Source: Rikenellaceae bacterium
Lineage (GTDB): Bacteria > Bacteroidota > Bacteroidia > Bacteroidales > Rikenellaceae
Direction: 5' to 3'
DNA length: 52,965 bases
Assembly (NCBI GenBank): GCA_015060005.1
Contig: SUZI01000010.1
Location: forward strand, 1-52,965
Below the pieces are notes generated by a model that made no database searches, was not told where the DNA came from, and worked only from the letters and a program-made list of their open reading frames with translations. Every line of letters starts with the position of its first letter. The first letter of the stretch is position 1. Both the position numbers and the translations under genes were made by a program. Below, piece by piece: positions 16,051-25,282 of the stretch.

Positions 16051-17288
16051 GATTGTTAGTCAAAAATATAGCCAAGATTGTCGGTTTAGATGAGGATAGG
16101 CGTGCTCGAGCTTTTGGTAAGAATATGGATTATGTCCAGACGCTCGATGATGCGTGGCTCGTGGCGGAGGATGGTAGGATTGCAGACTATGGAGTGATGG
16201 CAGATGTACCGTCGGAGGAGGCGTTCGATAGTGTGGTGGATGCCGAGGGAGGTATGCTCTTTCCATCGTTCTGCGACTCACATACCCATATTGTCTACGC
16301 AGGTAGTCGTGAGCAGGAGTTTGTCGATAAGATTCACGGTCTGAGTTATGAGGAGATAGCCCGCCGAGGAGGTGGTATACTCAATTCGGCAGACCGCTTG
16401 CACGAGACGTCGGAAGATGAACTCTATGCCCAGGCTATGGAGCGAGTGAGAGAGATAGCCTTGAAGGGTACGGGAGCTGTCGAGATAAAGACCGGCTACG
16501 GGCTTACCGTTGAGGATGAGCTGAAGATGGTGCGTGTCATTCGCCGCATAAAGGAGAGTGTTCCATTGGAGGTGAAAGTTACGTTCCTCGGTGCTCACGC
16601 CGTAGGCAGAGTTTATCAGGGCAGACAGGAGGAGTATGTCGATTTGGTGTGCAGCGATATGATACCGCGTGTCGCTCAAGAGGGAGTGGTTGATTTTATA
16701 GATGTATTTTGTGATAAGGGATTTTTTACCATTGAACAGACTCGTCGCATTCTGGAAGTAGGTTATAAACATTCCCTCACTCCGAAGATTCACGCCAACG
16801 AATTGGACTTTTCGGGTGGCGTGCAGCTCGGTGTTGAGATGGGGGCTCTGTCGGTAGACCATTTGGAGTGTAGCGGTAAGGCGGAGATAGAGGCGTTGAA
16901 GGATAGCGATACGATAGCTACATTGTTGCCTGGTGCAGCTTTCTTCCTTGGTATGAGTTATCCTCCTGCACGCGATATGATAGCAGCAAATCTGGGTGTT
17001 GCTTTGGCGTCGGACTATAATCCGGGCTCGTCGCCTTCGGGAGATATGCGTATGGTGATGGCGTTGGCGGCAACGCAGATGCGGATGACGCCAAACGAGG
17101 CACTCAATGCGGCGACAATCAATGGTGCGTATGCAATGCAGTTGAGTCGCGGCTATGGCTCTATTGTGAGGGGGAAGGTGGCAAATTTCTTTTTGACAAA
17201 ACCTATGCCTTCGCCAGAGTTTTTCGTATATGCCTATACGACTCCACTCATCTCTCGTGTATTCCTGCGAGGTGAGGAGTACGTATAA
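16047..17288 (+). CDS. hutI: Imidazolonepropionase
   Basis: This 413-residue amidohydrolase-superfamily enzyme opens imidazolone-propionate to N-formimino-glutamate, the substrate of the operon's first gene. Metal ligands are visible as DSHTHIVYAG (His 79, His 81), FLGAHAVGRVY, KIHANELDFSGG and LASDYNPGSSPSGDM (catalytic Asp). Start overlaps hutH by 4 nt. It is the last hut gene; no hutG or hutF is present, consistent with the formiminotransferase route. A new promoter follows at 17304. Confidence 0.96.
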   Translation: MRLLVKNIAKIVGLDEDRRARAFGKNMDYVQTLDDAWLVAEDGRIADYGVMADVPSEEAFDSVVDAEGGMLFPSFCDSHTHIVYAGSREQEFVDKIHGLSYEEIARRGGGILNSADRLHETSEDELYAQAMERVREIALKGTGAVEIKTGYGLTVEDELKMVRVIRRIKESVPLEVKVTFLGAHAVGRVYQGRQEEYVDLVCSDMIPRVAQEGVVDFIDVFCDKGFFTIEQTRRILEVGYKHSLTPKIHANELDFSGGVQLGVEMGALSVDHLECSGKAEIEALKDSDTIATLLPGAAFFLGMSYPPARDMIAANLGVALASDYNPGSSPSGDMRMVMALAATQMRMTPNEALNAATINGAYAMQLSRGYGSIVRGKVANFFLTKPMPSPEFFVYAYTTPLISRVFLRGEEYV

Positions 17289-17303
17289 AGCTGCTACCTA
17301 TTT

Positions 17304-17334
17304 TTTGAGATTTGTGAATATATCACTATTTTTG
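17304..17334 (+). promoter_or_regulatory. Promoter of DUF4199/GT2/DUF4293 unit
   Basis: TTTG (17304-17307), 19-nt spacer, then TATTTTTG (17327-17334). Start codon of the DUF4199 gene is 20 nt beyond. No terminator separates it from hutI, so read-through from the hut operon is possible. Confidence 0.75.
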
Positions 17335-17353
17335 CCAACAATAATTGCAGATT

Positions 17354-17890
17354 ATGATTGGAAAGACATTTTGGCAGGATGCCTCTATCGGTGGAGCGGT
17401 GCTGGGTTTGGTCAACCTGGCAGAGGTGGCTTTGTCGGTAGTGTTACCCTCGAATGCAGGTATTATCTCTATCGCATCGCTGGTTGCTACGATATACCTA
17501 ATAATATATTTCACGCGTAAGAGAGTGCCTCTGTATGGTCATTATGGTTTCTCCTACGGGCAATGTATGGATTTTATCGTTGTGATGGGACTCTTTGCAG
17601 GTGTGATGCAGGGAGCAGGTCAGGTTATTATGGCAAATTTCTTCTTTACGGATTACTATAACGGACTGCTTGTTGAGGCTCAGCAACAGATGAGGGAACT
17701 CTATTCGGGAATGATGAAGCCCGAGCAGATGACGCAGATGGCTGAGTGGTCGCGTAAGGCAATGTTCTCGCCTGCGGTGGTGCTTGTGAGCAACATATAC
17801 AGCAACGTCATAGGTAAGGCGTTCCTGGGATTGTTCGCATCGTTGGCAATCAAACGCGATCCCGATATTTTTTATAATAATGGACAATAA
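17354..17890 (+). CDS. DUF4199 membrane protein
   Basis: This 178-residue protein matches the Bacteroidota-specific DUF4199 pattern: two N-terminal helices, a YGHYGFSYGQCMDF loop, a third helix FIVVMGLFAGVMQGAGQVIM, an amphipathic QQQMRELYSGMMKPEQM stretch and a last helix. ATG at 17354 is preferred to an in-frame TTG nine bases upstream. DUF4199 proteins typically precede a GT2 dolichol-phosphate-mannose-synthase-like gene, as here. Their role is unknown but probably tied to the glycosyltransferase. Confidence 0.88.
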   Translation: MIGKTFWQDASIGGAVLGLVNLAEVALSVVLPSNAGIISIASLVATIYLIIYFTRKRVPLYGHYGFSYGQCMDFIVVMGLFAGVMQGAGQVIMANFFFTDYYNGLLVEAQQQMRELYSGMMKPEQMTQMAEWSRKAMFSPAVVLVSNIYSNVIGKAFLGLFASLAIKRDPDIFYNNGQ

Positions 17891-18860
17891 TCTTTCAGCA
17901 ATGAGTACGCGATTGGATATTTCGGTTGTTGTACCTCTCTACAACGAGGAGGAGTCGCTTGGCGAGTTGATGGCGTGGATTGACCGCGTAGCCAAAGCCA
18001 ACAGCCTCACCTATGAGGTTATAATGATTGACGATGGCTCTTCTGACGACTCGTGGGAGCGAGTGCTGGAGCTCAAGGAGCAATATGCGACACTGCGTGG
18101 TATTCGTTTTGCTCGCAACTATGGTAAGTCGGCGGCACTATATTGTGGTTTCGAGGCAGCCGAGGGTGAGGTAGTATTTACTATGGATGCCGATTTGCAG
18201 GACTCTCCCGATGAGATTCCAGAGATGCGTCGTATGATATTGGAGGAGGGTTACGACTTGGTGTCGGGATGGAAGAAGAAGCGTTACGACCCCATAGGCA
18301 AGCGTCTGCCAAGTAAGTTCTTCAATGCTACAGCTCGTCTAGTGTCGGGTATCAAACTGCACGACTTTAATTGCGGACTGAAGGCATATCGCCGCAAGGT
18401 GGTAAAGTCAATAGAGGTATACGGTGAGATGCACCGCTATATCCCTATCCTGGCTAAGCACGCAGGATTTAAGCGTATAGGTGAGAAGGTCGTTCAGCAC
18501 CAGGAGCGAAAGTATGGAGTGTCGAAGTTCGGTATGGAGCGAATGATTAAGGGTTATCTGGATTTGATTTCGGTTACTTTTATGTCGCGTTTTGGTCGCT
18601 CGCCAATGTATTTCTTCGGTGGTCTGGGCACTATAATGTTCCTCGTTGGAGGTATCACAGCAGTGTGGGTTATAGCCAATAAACTCTATTGTCAGGCACA
18701 CGATATGTATGTGCGTGCGGTTACTGACCAGCCGCTCTTCTTTGTGGCAATCCTGGCTGTCGTTTTGGGTGTTCAACTCTTTTTAGCAGGTTTTTTGGGC
18801 GAACTTATCAACCGCCGAGCACCCGAGCGAAACAAATATTTAATTGATGATAAATTTTAA
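17880..18860 (+). CDS. GT2 polyprenyl-phosphate glycosyltransferase
   Basis: This 326-residue enzyme has a GT-A catalytic domain (about 12-235) with VVPLYNEEESLGELM, IDDGSSDDSW, GFEAAEGEVVFTMDADLQD (DXD metal site) and a GLKAYRRKV acceptor-region motif. Two C-terminal membrane helices follow (PMYFFGGLGTIMFLVGGI and LFFVAILAVVLGVQLFLAGF). This is the DPM1/ArnC/GtrB arrangement, which loads a sugar from a nucleotide donor onto a polyprenyl phosphate at the inner membrane. The sugar is not predictable. The gene overlaps the end of DUF4199 by 11 nt; a second Met seven codons in is an alternative start. Confidence 0.9.
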   Translation: MDNNLSAMSTRLDISVVVPLYNEEESLGELMAWIDRVAKANSLTYEVIMIDDGSSDDSWERVLELKEQYATLRGIRFARNYGKSAALYCGFEAAEGEVVFTMDADLQDSPDEIPEMRRMILEEGYDLVSGWKKKRYDPIGKRLPSKFFNATARLVSGIKLHDFNCGLKAYRRKVVKSIEVYGEMHRYIPILAKHAGFKRIGEKVVQHQERKYGVSKFGMERMIKGYLDLISVTFMSRFGRSPMYFFGGLGTIMFLVGGITAVWVIANKLYCQAHDMYVRAVTDQPLFFVAILAVVLGVQLFLAGFLGELINRRAPERNKYLIDDKF

Positions 18861-18866
18861 CATCTT

Positions 18867-19331
18867 ATGATACAGAGAATTCAATCTTTATACCTGTTGA
18901 TTGTGGCTGCATTGATGACCACAACATTGTTTGCCCCTCTGGCAAAGTTTATGACCGATAAGGCAGAATTTGCTCTCAACGCATTTACTCTGGAGGATGT
19001 GGCTACGGGTGTTACACAGGCGATACCACCTTATTTGGGTATCCTGCTGGTGTTGACTGCTATAGTGCCTTTCGTTACTATGTTGCTCTTCAAACGTCGA
19101 ATGTTGCAGATTCGCCTCTGTGCGGTAAATATCGTTCTGCTCATTGGCGTGGTGATTTTCATTGCGATATATTACTATCTCAACAGTATCCTCGATGGGG
19201 CAGAGTTCACCGCTCGTAGCTTCTCTATGGCGGCTATCTTCCCACTTCTGTCGCTTATTTTGACATATCTTGCAGCACGTGCGATATTCAAGGATGAGAT
19301 GCTGGTACGCTCATTGGACAGAATACGATAG
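18867..19331 (+). CDS. DUF4293 membrane protein
   Basis: This 154-residue protein opens with MIQRIQSLYLLIVAAL and has four membrane helices, ending LTYLAARAIFKDEMLVRSLDRIR, a basic tail typical of DUF4293 in Bacteroidota. Function unknown. It starts 6 nt after the GT2 gene and is the last gene of the unit, closed by the terminator at 19376-19411. Confidence 0.88.
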   Translation: MIQRIQSLYLLIVAALMTTTLFAPLAKFMTDKAEFALNAFTLEDVATGVTQAIPPYLGILLVLTAIVPFVTMLLFKRRMLQIRLCAVNIVLLIGVVIFIAIYYYLNSILDGAEFTARSFSMAAIFPLLSLILTYLAARAIFKDEMLVRSLDRIR

Positions 19332-19375
19332 GATAGCGATTGCAGAGAGTACACCACCGATTAATTGTGGTATGA

Positions 19376-19411
19376 AAATTGACTTTTGGACGCCAAAGGT
19401 CAATTTTTTTT
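19376..19411 (+). terminator. Strong intrinsic terminator abutting the efflux operon
   Basis: AAATTGACTTTTGG / CCAAAGGTCAATTT form a 14-bp stem with one wobble pair around an ACG loop, followed by eight T's to 19411. The start codon of the efflux adaptor lies only 5 nt past the T run, so the hairpin is also positioned to control that gene. Confidence 0.85.
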
Positions 19412-19415
19412 GTCT

Positions 19416-20459
19416 ATGTGTGCGAAACTTATTTTTGTTATAGCTGTTCTGCTTGGCTTGTGGGGATGTCGGGAGCGTCAGCCACATATCACATCGGCGT
19501 TGACATCTCAGACGGTTAAGGTGGCTGAGGCTGAGGCTTTGGGCTATGATAGTCGCGATTTTGCTGGTATGGCGACTGCTGACGATGCGGTAAACCTCGC
19601 CTTCAAGATATCGGGACAGGTGCTTGCGGTCGATGTCTCGAAGGGCGACTATGTGGATAAAGATATGGTGCTCGCTCGCCTCAATCCACGCGATGTGGAG
19701 TTGCAGGTGGCAGCCGACAGGTCGCAATATGAGCAGGCACGCTCGCAATATGAGAGGGCTCAGCGTCTGCTGGAGCGGCAAGCAGTGTCGCAACAGGAGT
19801 ATGAGTCTACGAGGGCTGCCTACGCAAGAGCTCGATCGGTATATGAAAACTCAAAGGATTTGTTACTTGAAACAAAACTTAAAGCCCCCTTTGCTGGTGT
19901 TGTCGAAAGGGTCTTTGTCGATGCCTTTCAGCGTGTTGAGTCGGGAGAGCCTATATTGCGTCTGGTAAATCCGTTGAGCACCACCGTGGAGTTTACAATA
20001 CCCGAGAAGAGTTTGCCATTACTCTCGGACTCGACAACAACATATTCGGTAGTGTTTGACAATATCCCCAACCGACGCTTCGAGGCTCGGATGCATAAGT
20101 TTGCCAAGACAGCATCCGATGCTTCGGGTTTCCCCGTAGCACTCAAAATCCCTATTGAGGAGGCTCGGGAATATCGACTGTCGCCAGGTATGACGTGCCA
20201 GATAACGATGACGGTAAGTGGTGAGGAGGATGGCGTAGCTATACCCCTCACATCAGTCTATGCCCCTGCCGAGGGAGGTGAGTATGTTTGGGTTGTTGTG
20301 GGAGATACCGTCGTGCGGCGACAACCTGTTGTGCTCGGCAACCCTTTTGGGCAGGCGATGGTGCAGGTGCAGAAGGGTGTTGCGGTGGGCGAGAAGGTCG
20401 TCTCGGCAGGTGTCTATCGCTTGCAGGAGGGTAGAAGAGTGAAAATCTTAAACGAGTAG
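19416..20459 (+). CDS. RND efflux periplasmic adaptor lipoprotein
   Basis: This 347-residue membrane-fusion protein starts at MCAKLIFVIAVLLGLWGC, a lipoprotein signal with acylated Cys 18; an upstream in-frame TTG falls inside the terminator stem and is rejected. Visible parts are the lipoyl half-motif LAFKISGQVLAVDVSKGDYV, an alpha-hairpin coiled coil (about 85-135, SQYEQARSQYERAQRLLERQ), the second lipoyl half LKAPFAGVVERVFV, and a beta-barrel domain. It bridges the inner-membrane pump and the TolC-like channel encoded downstream (4 nt to the permease gene). Confidence 0.93.
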   Translation: MCAKLIFVIAVLLGLWGCRERQPHITSALTSQTVKVAEAEALGYDSRDFAGMATADDAVNLAFKISGQVLAVDVSKGDYVDKDMVLARLNPRDVELQVAADRSQYEQARSQYERAQRLLERQAVSQQEYESTRAAYARARSVYENSKDLLLETKLKAPFAGVVERVFVDAFQRVESGEPILRLVNPLSTTVEFTIPEKSLPLLSDSTTTYSVVFDNIPNRRFEARMHKFAKTASDASGFPVALKIPIEEAREYRLSPGMTCQITMTVSGEEDGVAIPLTSVYAPAEGGEYVWVVVGDTVVRRQPVVLGNPFGQAMVQVQKGVAVGEKVVSAGVYRLQEGRRVKILNE

Positions 20460-20463
20460 CGAT

Positions 20464-23400
20464 ATGTCGGTAGCAAAATATTCACTGCAAAATCGCAGTG
20501 TCGTGTGGTTTGTACTCGTTATGTTTTTGGTGGGTGGCGTGTGGTCGTTTGAGAAGATGGGCAAACGCGAGGACTCGACCTTTGTGCTGAAGAGTGCCAT
20601 CGTGCAGTGTCCATATCCGGGTGCGACCCCTTTCGAGGTGGAGCGGCTTGTCTCGGAGCCTCTGTCGCGTTCTATTCAATCAATGCGTCGCATAAAGAAG
20701 ATTTCGGCGGAGTCATACTACGGTATGTCGCGTATAATGGTCGAATTAGAGTCGGGAACGCCCGCCGATGAGATTCCGCAGCTGTGGGATGAGTTACGTC
20801 GCAAAGCAACCAATGCAGCAGTTTTGTTGCCCGAGGGTGCAGGCCCTGTAGTTGTGGATGATGATTTTAGCGATGTCTACGGATTGTATTATGCTCTGGT
20901 AGCTGACGATGGTTTCACTCCGATGGAGATGAAGATATGGGCAGATAGGATTAAAACCGATATCTTATCTATTGCAGGAGTGCAGAAAGTAGCATTATAT
21001 GGAGTGCAAAATCCCGTTGTCAACATCTACCTCTCTCGTTCTGTATTGGCGAATTTCTCCATCTCTCCACAGCAGATAATAGATGTTATGTCGCAGCAAA
21101 ACCGAGTTGTCGACACGGGAGTGGTAACTGCCGAAGAGATGAGTGTGAGAATTCTCGAGGATGGGGTATATACGACGATAGAAGATATTGAAAATCAACT
21201 TCTGATGGCTCCGGATGGCAGACAGTTTCGTCTGGGTGATGTGGCACGTGTGGAGCGAGGCTATCAGACTCCACCCGAGACTATCTTTCGGGTCGACGGA
21301 AGGGTAGCTATCGGAATAGGTATTGCTGCCAACGAGGATGAAGATGTGGTGCGTGTAGGCGAGCAGGTGCAGGAACATATCGCCAATTATAGAGCCTCGA
21401 TACCCATCGGACTCGATATTGTCCCCATCTACCTCGAGGATGATATAGCTCGCGAGGCGAACTACTCGTTTCTGCTCAATCTGCTGGAGTCGGTGGCGAT
21501 AGTTATCCTTCTGATAATGCTCGCTATGGGTATGCGTAGCGGTGTTGTCATAGGTTCTTCGCTCATCTTCACCATTGCCGGCACTATGCTCATTATGTAT
21601 GCGATGGGCGAGGGTATCAACCGCACGTCGCTTGCAGGTTTTATCATCGCGATGGGTATGCTGGTTGATAATGCGATAGTCGTTGTCGATAACGCTCTGA
21701 AGGCTATGGGACGAGGGGCAAGCCGCTTTATGGCTCTGCAGGAGAGTGCCGATGATACGAGGTGGAGCCTGTTGGGGGCAACCCTCATTGCTATCTTATC
21801 GTTTCTGCCACTCTATACAGCACCCTCATCTGTCGCGGAGATTATTCGCCCTCTATTTGTTGTGATAGCTCTCTCGCTGCTGCTCAGCTGGGCTTTGGCT
21901 CAATCCCAGGTACCCATTATGGGCGTTTCGATGCTACGTCCACGAGATTACACCCGTGATGGCGGAGTGAGGTGGTTTCGGCGTGTTGTAGAGGTTGCTT
22001 TGCGTTATAGAGGTTTGGTCGTGATAGTGGTGTGTCTGCTTTTTGTGTGGTCGTTGCATACTATGAAAACTATGCCCCAGAACTTCTTTCCGCAGTTGGA
22101 TAAAAACTATTTTCGTGCCGATGTGATACTTCCCGAAGGTTACGATATAGAGGCTACACAACAAAATCTCAACCGCCTGACTGCGTGGCTCTCCCGCCAG
22201 GCAGAGGTTGCGAGAGTCTCAACGACTGCGGGCTCATCGCCTCTGCGATACTATCTTGCGAGTGGAAGCAGCTCACCGAAGGCAAACTTTGGTAACGTGC
22301 TGGTGGAACTTATTGATAGCCGCTTTAGTGCCGAGGTGAAACGTCGCTTTGACAGTTTCGTTGCCGATAGTTGCCCCGACGTGTGGCTGCGTTCCGCACT
22401 ATTTCAGCTTGCTCCCGTGGCTGACGCTACCATCGAGATAGGCTTTGTAGGGCAGAACGTCGACACGCTTACTATGCTCGCTAAGCAAGCCGAGCAGATT
22501 ATGTGGGATACGCCCGCGGCTATCAATGTGCGAAATAGCTGGGGTAATAGAGTACCTGTGTGGATGCCTCGTTATTCGCAGATAAAGGGACCACGCATAG
22601 GTGTTGGGCGAGCAGATATGGCTCGTTGGATAACGTTGGCAACGCAGGGATATCCGATGGCACAGTTGCGTGAGGGCGACGATATCATCCCCGTAGTGCT
22701 CAAAGATGAGCAGGGTGATGAGTTCAACCTCTCTAATCTCTCCTCGATGCCCGTCTTTACTCCTCGCGGCAAGGTCTATCCGATAGAGCAGGCGAGTAGC
22801 GGCTTTGACTTTGACTATCGCTTTGCAGCAGTCAAGCAGATTAACCGTGAGCGAGTTATGAAGGCTCAATGCGACCCTGCCTACGGAGTCAATTCCATAG
22901 CTCTGCTTGGCGACCTCCTCCGACGTGCTGAGCGAGAGATAACCCTTCCCGAGGGCTATCGTATGGAACTCTTTGGCGAGCAGGAGTCGCAGGCAGAGTC
23001 CAATGCGGCTCTGTTGTCGCAGCTTCCTCTGGCAGCTATACTTATTATGGTGGTGTTGCTTGTGCTCTTCTCTTCGTTCCGCGAACCGATAGCTATATTG
23101 TTGCTCACGCCGCTGATATTTATCGGTGTTGTGGCAGGTTTGGCAATAATGAATAAGAGTTTCGATTTCTTCACTCTGCTCGGAATGATTGGATTGGTAG
23201 GAATGAATATCAAAAATGCCATCATCCTGCTCTCCTCAATCACGCAGATGCGACAGTCGGGCATAGGGGCTTACCAGGCTGTGGTGGGTGCTGCTGCCGA
23301 GCGAGTGTTGCCCGTGTGTATGGCATCTTTCACCACCATCTTGGCTCTTATCCCTCTGCTCTTTGATTCGCTTTTTGGCGGTATGGCGGCAGCTATTATG

Positions 23401-23490
23401 GGCGGTTTGTTGGTCGCAACACTGCTCACATTGGTGGTCTTGCCGGTTGTCTATTCGCTGCTTTACGGAATAAAACCATCAAACAAATAA
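20464..23490 (+). CDS. RND-family efflux permease
   Basis: This 1008-residue inner-membrane pump has the RND layout: a first helix (VVWFVLVMFLVGGVWSF), a large periplasmic loop, helices 2-6 around 335-480 including the TM4 signature GMLVDNAIVVVDNAL with the proton-relay aspartates, a second loop, and a C-terminal helix bundle (PLAAILIMVVLLVLFSSFRE, GLVGMNIKNAIILLSSI). It is slightly shorter than AcrB-type HAE1 pumps but contains all domains. It exports substrates by proton antiport together with the flanking adaptor and channel. Substrate range is unknown. Confidence 0.95.
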   Translation: MSVAKYSLQNRSVVWFVLVMFLVGGVWSFEKMGKREDSTFVLKSAIVQCPYPGATPFEVERLVSEPLSRSIQSMRRIKKISAESYYGMSRIMVELESGTPADEIPQLWDELRRKATNAAVLLPEGAGPVVVDDDFSDVYGLYYALVADDGFTPMEMKIWADRIKTDILSIAGVQKVALYGVQNPVVNIYLSRSVLANFSISPQQIIDVMSQQNRVVDTGVVTAEEMSVRILEDGVYTTIEDIENQLLMAPDGRQFRLGDVARVERGYQTPPETIFRVDGRVAIGIGIAANEDEDVVRVGEQVQEHIANYRASIPIGLDIVPIYLEDDIAREANYSFLLNLLESVAIVILLIMLAMGMRSGVVIGSSLIFTIAGTMLIMYAMGEGINRTSLAGFIIAMGMLVDNAIVVVDNALKAMGRGASRFMALQESADDTRWSLLGATLIAILSFLPLYTAPSSVAEIIRPLFVVIALSLLLSWALAQSQVPIMGVSMLRPRDYTRDGGVRWFRRVVEVALRYRGLVVIVVCLLFVWSLHTMKTMPQNFFPQLDKNYFRADVILPEGYDIEATQQNLNRLTAWLSRQAEVARVSTTAGSSPLRYYLASGSSSPKANFGNVLVELIDSRFSAEVKRRFDSFVADSCPDVWLRSALFQLAPVADATIEIGFVGQNVDTLTMLAKQAEQIMWDTPAAINVRNSWGNRVPVWMPRYSQIKGPRIGVGRADMARWITLATQGYPMAQLREGDDIIPVVLKDEQGDEFNLSNLSSMPVFTPRGKVYPIEQASSGFDFDYRFAAVKQINRERVMKAQCDPAYGVNSIALLGDLLRRAEREITLPEGYRMELFGEQESQAESNAALLSQLPLAAILIMVVLLVLFSSFREPIAILLLTPLIFIGVVAGLAIMNKSFDFFTLLGMIGLVGMNIKNAIILLSSITQMRQSGIGAYQAVVGAAAERVLPVCMASFTTILALIPLLFDSLFGGMAAAIMGGLLVATLLTLVVLPVVYSLLYGIKPSNK

Positions 23491-23496
23491 TCTGTG

Positions 23497-24735
23497 ATGA
23501 AAAAGTTTTCTCTTCTTGTTTTTTCACTTTGTGCCATCTGCGAGGTGTCGGCTCAGGTATCGCTGGAGGCTTATCGTGATAGCGTCTTTGTAAATAGCTA
23601 CGAGATAGCTATTGCCGATGAGCAAATATCGAGGGCATACTCTGCTGCGAAAAAGAGCTATGCCGACTTCCTTCCCTCGCTTGATGCCGAAGCCTCTATT
23701 GGAACATCCTTTCGTCGTGTGGAGGATGAGAAACTGTGGTTTTTCGATATCACACCACGCATAAGCCAGACACTGTTAGGCGGTGGTGTGCGTGCCACCT
23801 ACCGTCAGTCGCAGAGCCAGCTGCGAGGAGCGGCGTATGAAGCCGAATATGTTAGACGTACGATGCTCTACAACGCCGACTATGCCTATTGGTCGCTCTC
23901 GGCAATGGGATTATATAGGGAGGCGGTGCAGGAGTATGTTGCGATAGTCTCATCACTTGCCGACATAGTGAAGGAGCGTTTTGATGCGGGCTATGTTGCC
24001 AAGAGTGATTTGTTGCAGGTGGAGGCACGACGTAGCGAGGCGGAATATGCACTCGTCGCTTCAATCAATAATTATGATGTGGCTCTGCACCGTTTCAACA
24101 ACCTTCGTGGAGTAGAGGAGCCTGCGGCAGTGGAACTTACGGAGTCTATTTTAGATAGCCTGTCTATGCCTCGCAGAGTCTCTTATGGCGAGATGTTGGA
24201 GGCGAGGGCTGATGTGCAGTCAGCTCGCCAGGCAATTCACTCAGCAGCGTATGGCGTGGATGCTATGCGTGCGAAGTATAATCCATCGGTAAATATGTCG
24301 GTAAGAGGCTCGTGGCAGACCTACTCGCCCAACAAGTCGAATAGAACATTTGTCGATGGGGCTCTGCTATTGGGTGTGAGCGTGCCCATCTTTCATTGGG
24401 GAGAGCGTCGTCAGGCGGTAGCCATAGCCCAATCCGATTTGCAGATTGCAGAGCACCGCTGGGAGCAGATATGTTCCGATGCAGAGCAGGAGGAGGCTGA
24501 TGGGTGGAGTGCGTTGCAGAGTAGTTATATGCAGATGCAGTCGTCGCTTCAAAATCTTGCAATAGCACAGGAAAACCTCGCTATCAGCACCTACTCCTAC
24601 AACGAGGGGCAGGCGACGGTGCTCGATGTGTTGCAGGCACAAATCAGTTGGTTGCAGATATATACCAACGCCATCACCGCACGTTTCAACTATGCGGTGG
24701 CGGTGTCGGCATATCATTTCATAACGTCGATGTAG
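23497..24735 (+). CDS. TolC-family outer-membrane efflux channel
   Basis: This 412-residue protein has a signal peptide (MKKFSLLVFSLCAICEVSAQ) and two repeats of the TolC helical/beta-strand pattern: LDAEASIGTSFRR, ERFDAGYVAKSDLLQVEARR, VNMSVRGSWQTYS and YSYNEGQATVLDVLQAQISW. ATG at 23497 is preferred over the overlapping GTG at 23494. It starts 6 nt after the permease gene and completes the tripartite pump. It has no N-terminal lipobox, unlike the OprM class. Confidence 0.93.
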   Translation: MKKFSLLVFSLCAICEVSAQVSLEAYRDSVFVNSYEIAIADEQISRAYSAAKKSYADFLPSLDAEASIGTSFRRVEDEKLWFFDITPRISQTLLGGGVRATYRQSQSQLRGAAYEAEYVRRTMLYNADYAYWSLSAMGLYREAVQEYVAIVSSLADIVKERFDAGYVAKSDLLQVEARRSEAEYALVASINNYDVALHRFNNLRGVEEPAAVELTESILDSLSMPRRVSYGEMLEARADVQSARQAIHSAAYGVDAMRAKYNPSVNMSVRGSWQTYSPNKSNRTFVDGALLLGVSVPIFHWGERRQAVAIAQSDLQIAEHRWEQICSDAEQEEADGWSALQSSYMQMQSSLQNLAIAQENLAISTYSYNEGQATVLDVLQAQISWLQIYTNAITARFNYAVAVSAYHFITSM

Positions 24736-24738
24736 GCG

Positions 24739-25137
24739 TTACTCGACGCTTACAATACTTATCTCGTGGTCTACGGGAGCTATCTTGCGAAGCATTGCGA
24801 CAACGCCGCAGTGCTTCTCTTGTGCACTACGTACTGCCTCGCTGACAGCATTCTGGTCGCCCAAGTTGTTGCATCTGACGTTGTATGAAATCATAAATTT
24901 TGTGTAGAGACTCTCGGCTTTGAGAGTTGGTGTGTTGAGCTCGCCCCAGGCGGTAATCTCCAGACTCTTCAGCGTGATGTTGTCCTTTGCCAAAATACCC
25001 ATAATGGTCCAGCCGGCACACTCTGCTGCCGAGCAGAGTATGAGTGCTTTGGGGTTTAGCTCATCGGTGCTTTTGCCATTAAGCAGATGAAATTTTCCGT
25101 TTTTGAGTTCAACGGTAACTTTCTGTGTGTTGTTCAT
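24739..25137 (-). CDS. OsmC/Ohr-family protein
   Basis: This 132-residue protein is taken from MNNTQKVTVELKNGKFHLLN; upstream in-frame codons read through AT-rich non-coding sequence. The OsmC peroxidase signature is present: NPKALILCSAAECAGW with one Cys on the central helix, and KHCGVVAMLRK with the second. The family reduces organic hydroperoxides through these cysteines. It is convergent with the TolC gene, only 3 nt between stops, and divergent from the TPR operon. Confidence 0.85.
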   Translation of the reverse strand: MNNTQKVTVELKNGKFHLLNGKSTDELNPKALILCSAAECAGWTIMGILAKDNITLKSLEITAWGELNTPTLKAESLYTKFMISYNVRCNNLGDQNAVSEAVRSAQEKHCGVVAMLRKIAPVDHEISIVSVE

Positions 25138-25222
25138 AATCCAATAGCTTGATTTTATAATATTATTACACCCCGCAAATGAGTTTGTGGAGCAATAATC
25201 TGTAGACAATAATCGTTCCTAT

Positions 25223-25255
25223 ATTGTGTAAATAACTATAAAATAGTTATCTTTG
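25223..25255 (+). promoter_or_regulatory. Promoter with embedded palindrome, TPR/barrel operon
   Basis: ATTG (-33, 25223-25226) and TATCTTTG (-7, 25248-25255) have a 21-nt spacer. The spacer and the start of the -7 box contain a perfect inverted repeat ATAACTAT-AAA-ATAGTTAT (25232-25250), a natural place for a repressor. The start codon follows at 25283. Confidence 0.6.
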
Positions 25256-25282
25256 TCCGTCTTGTAACAAAATTGAACAGAT

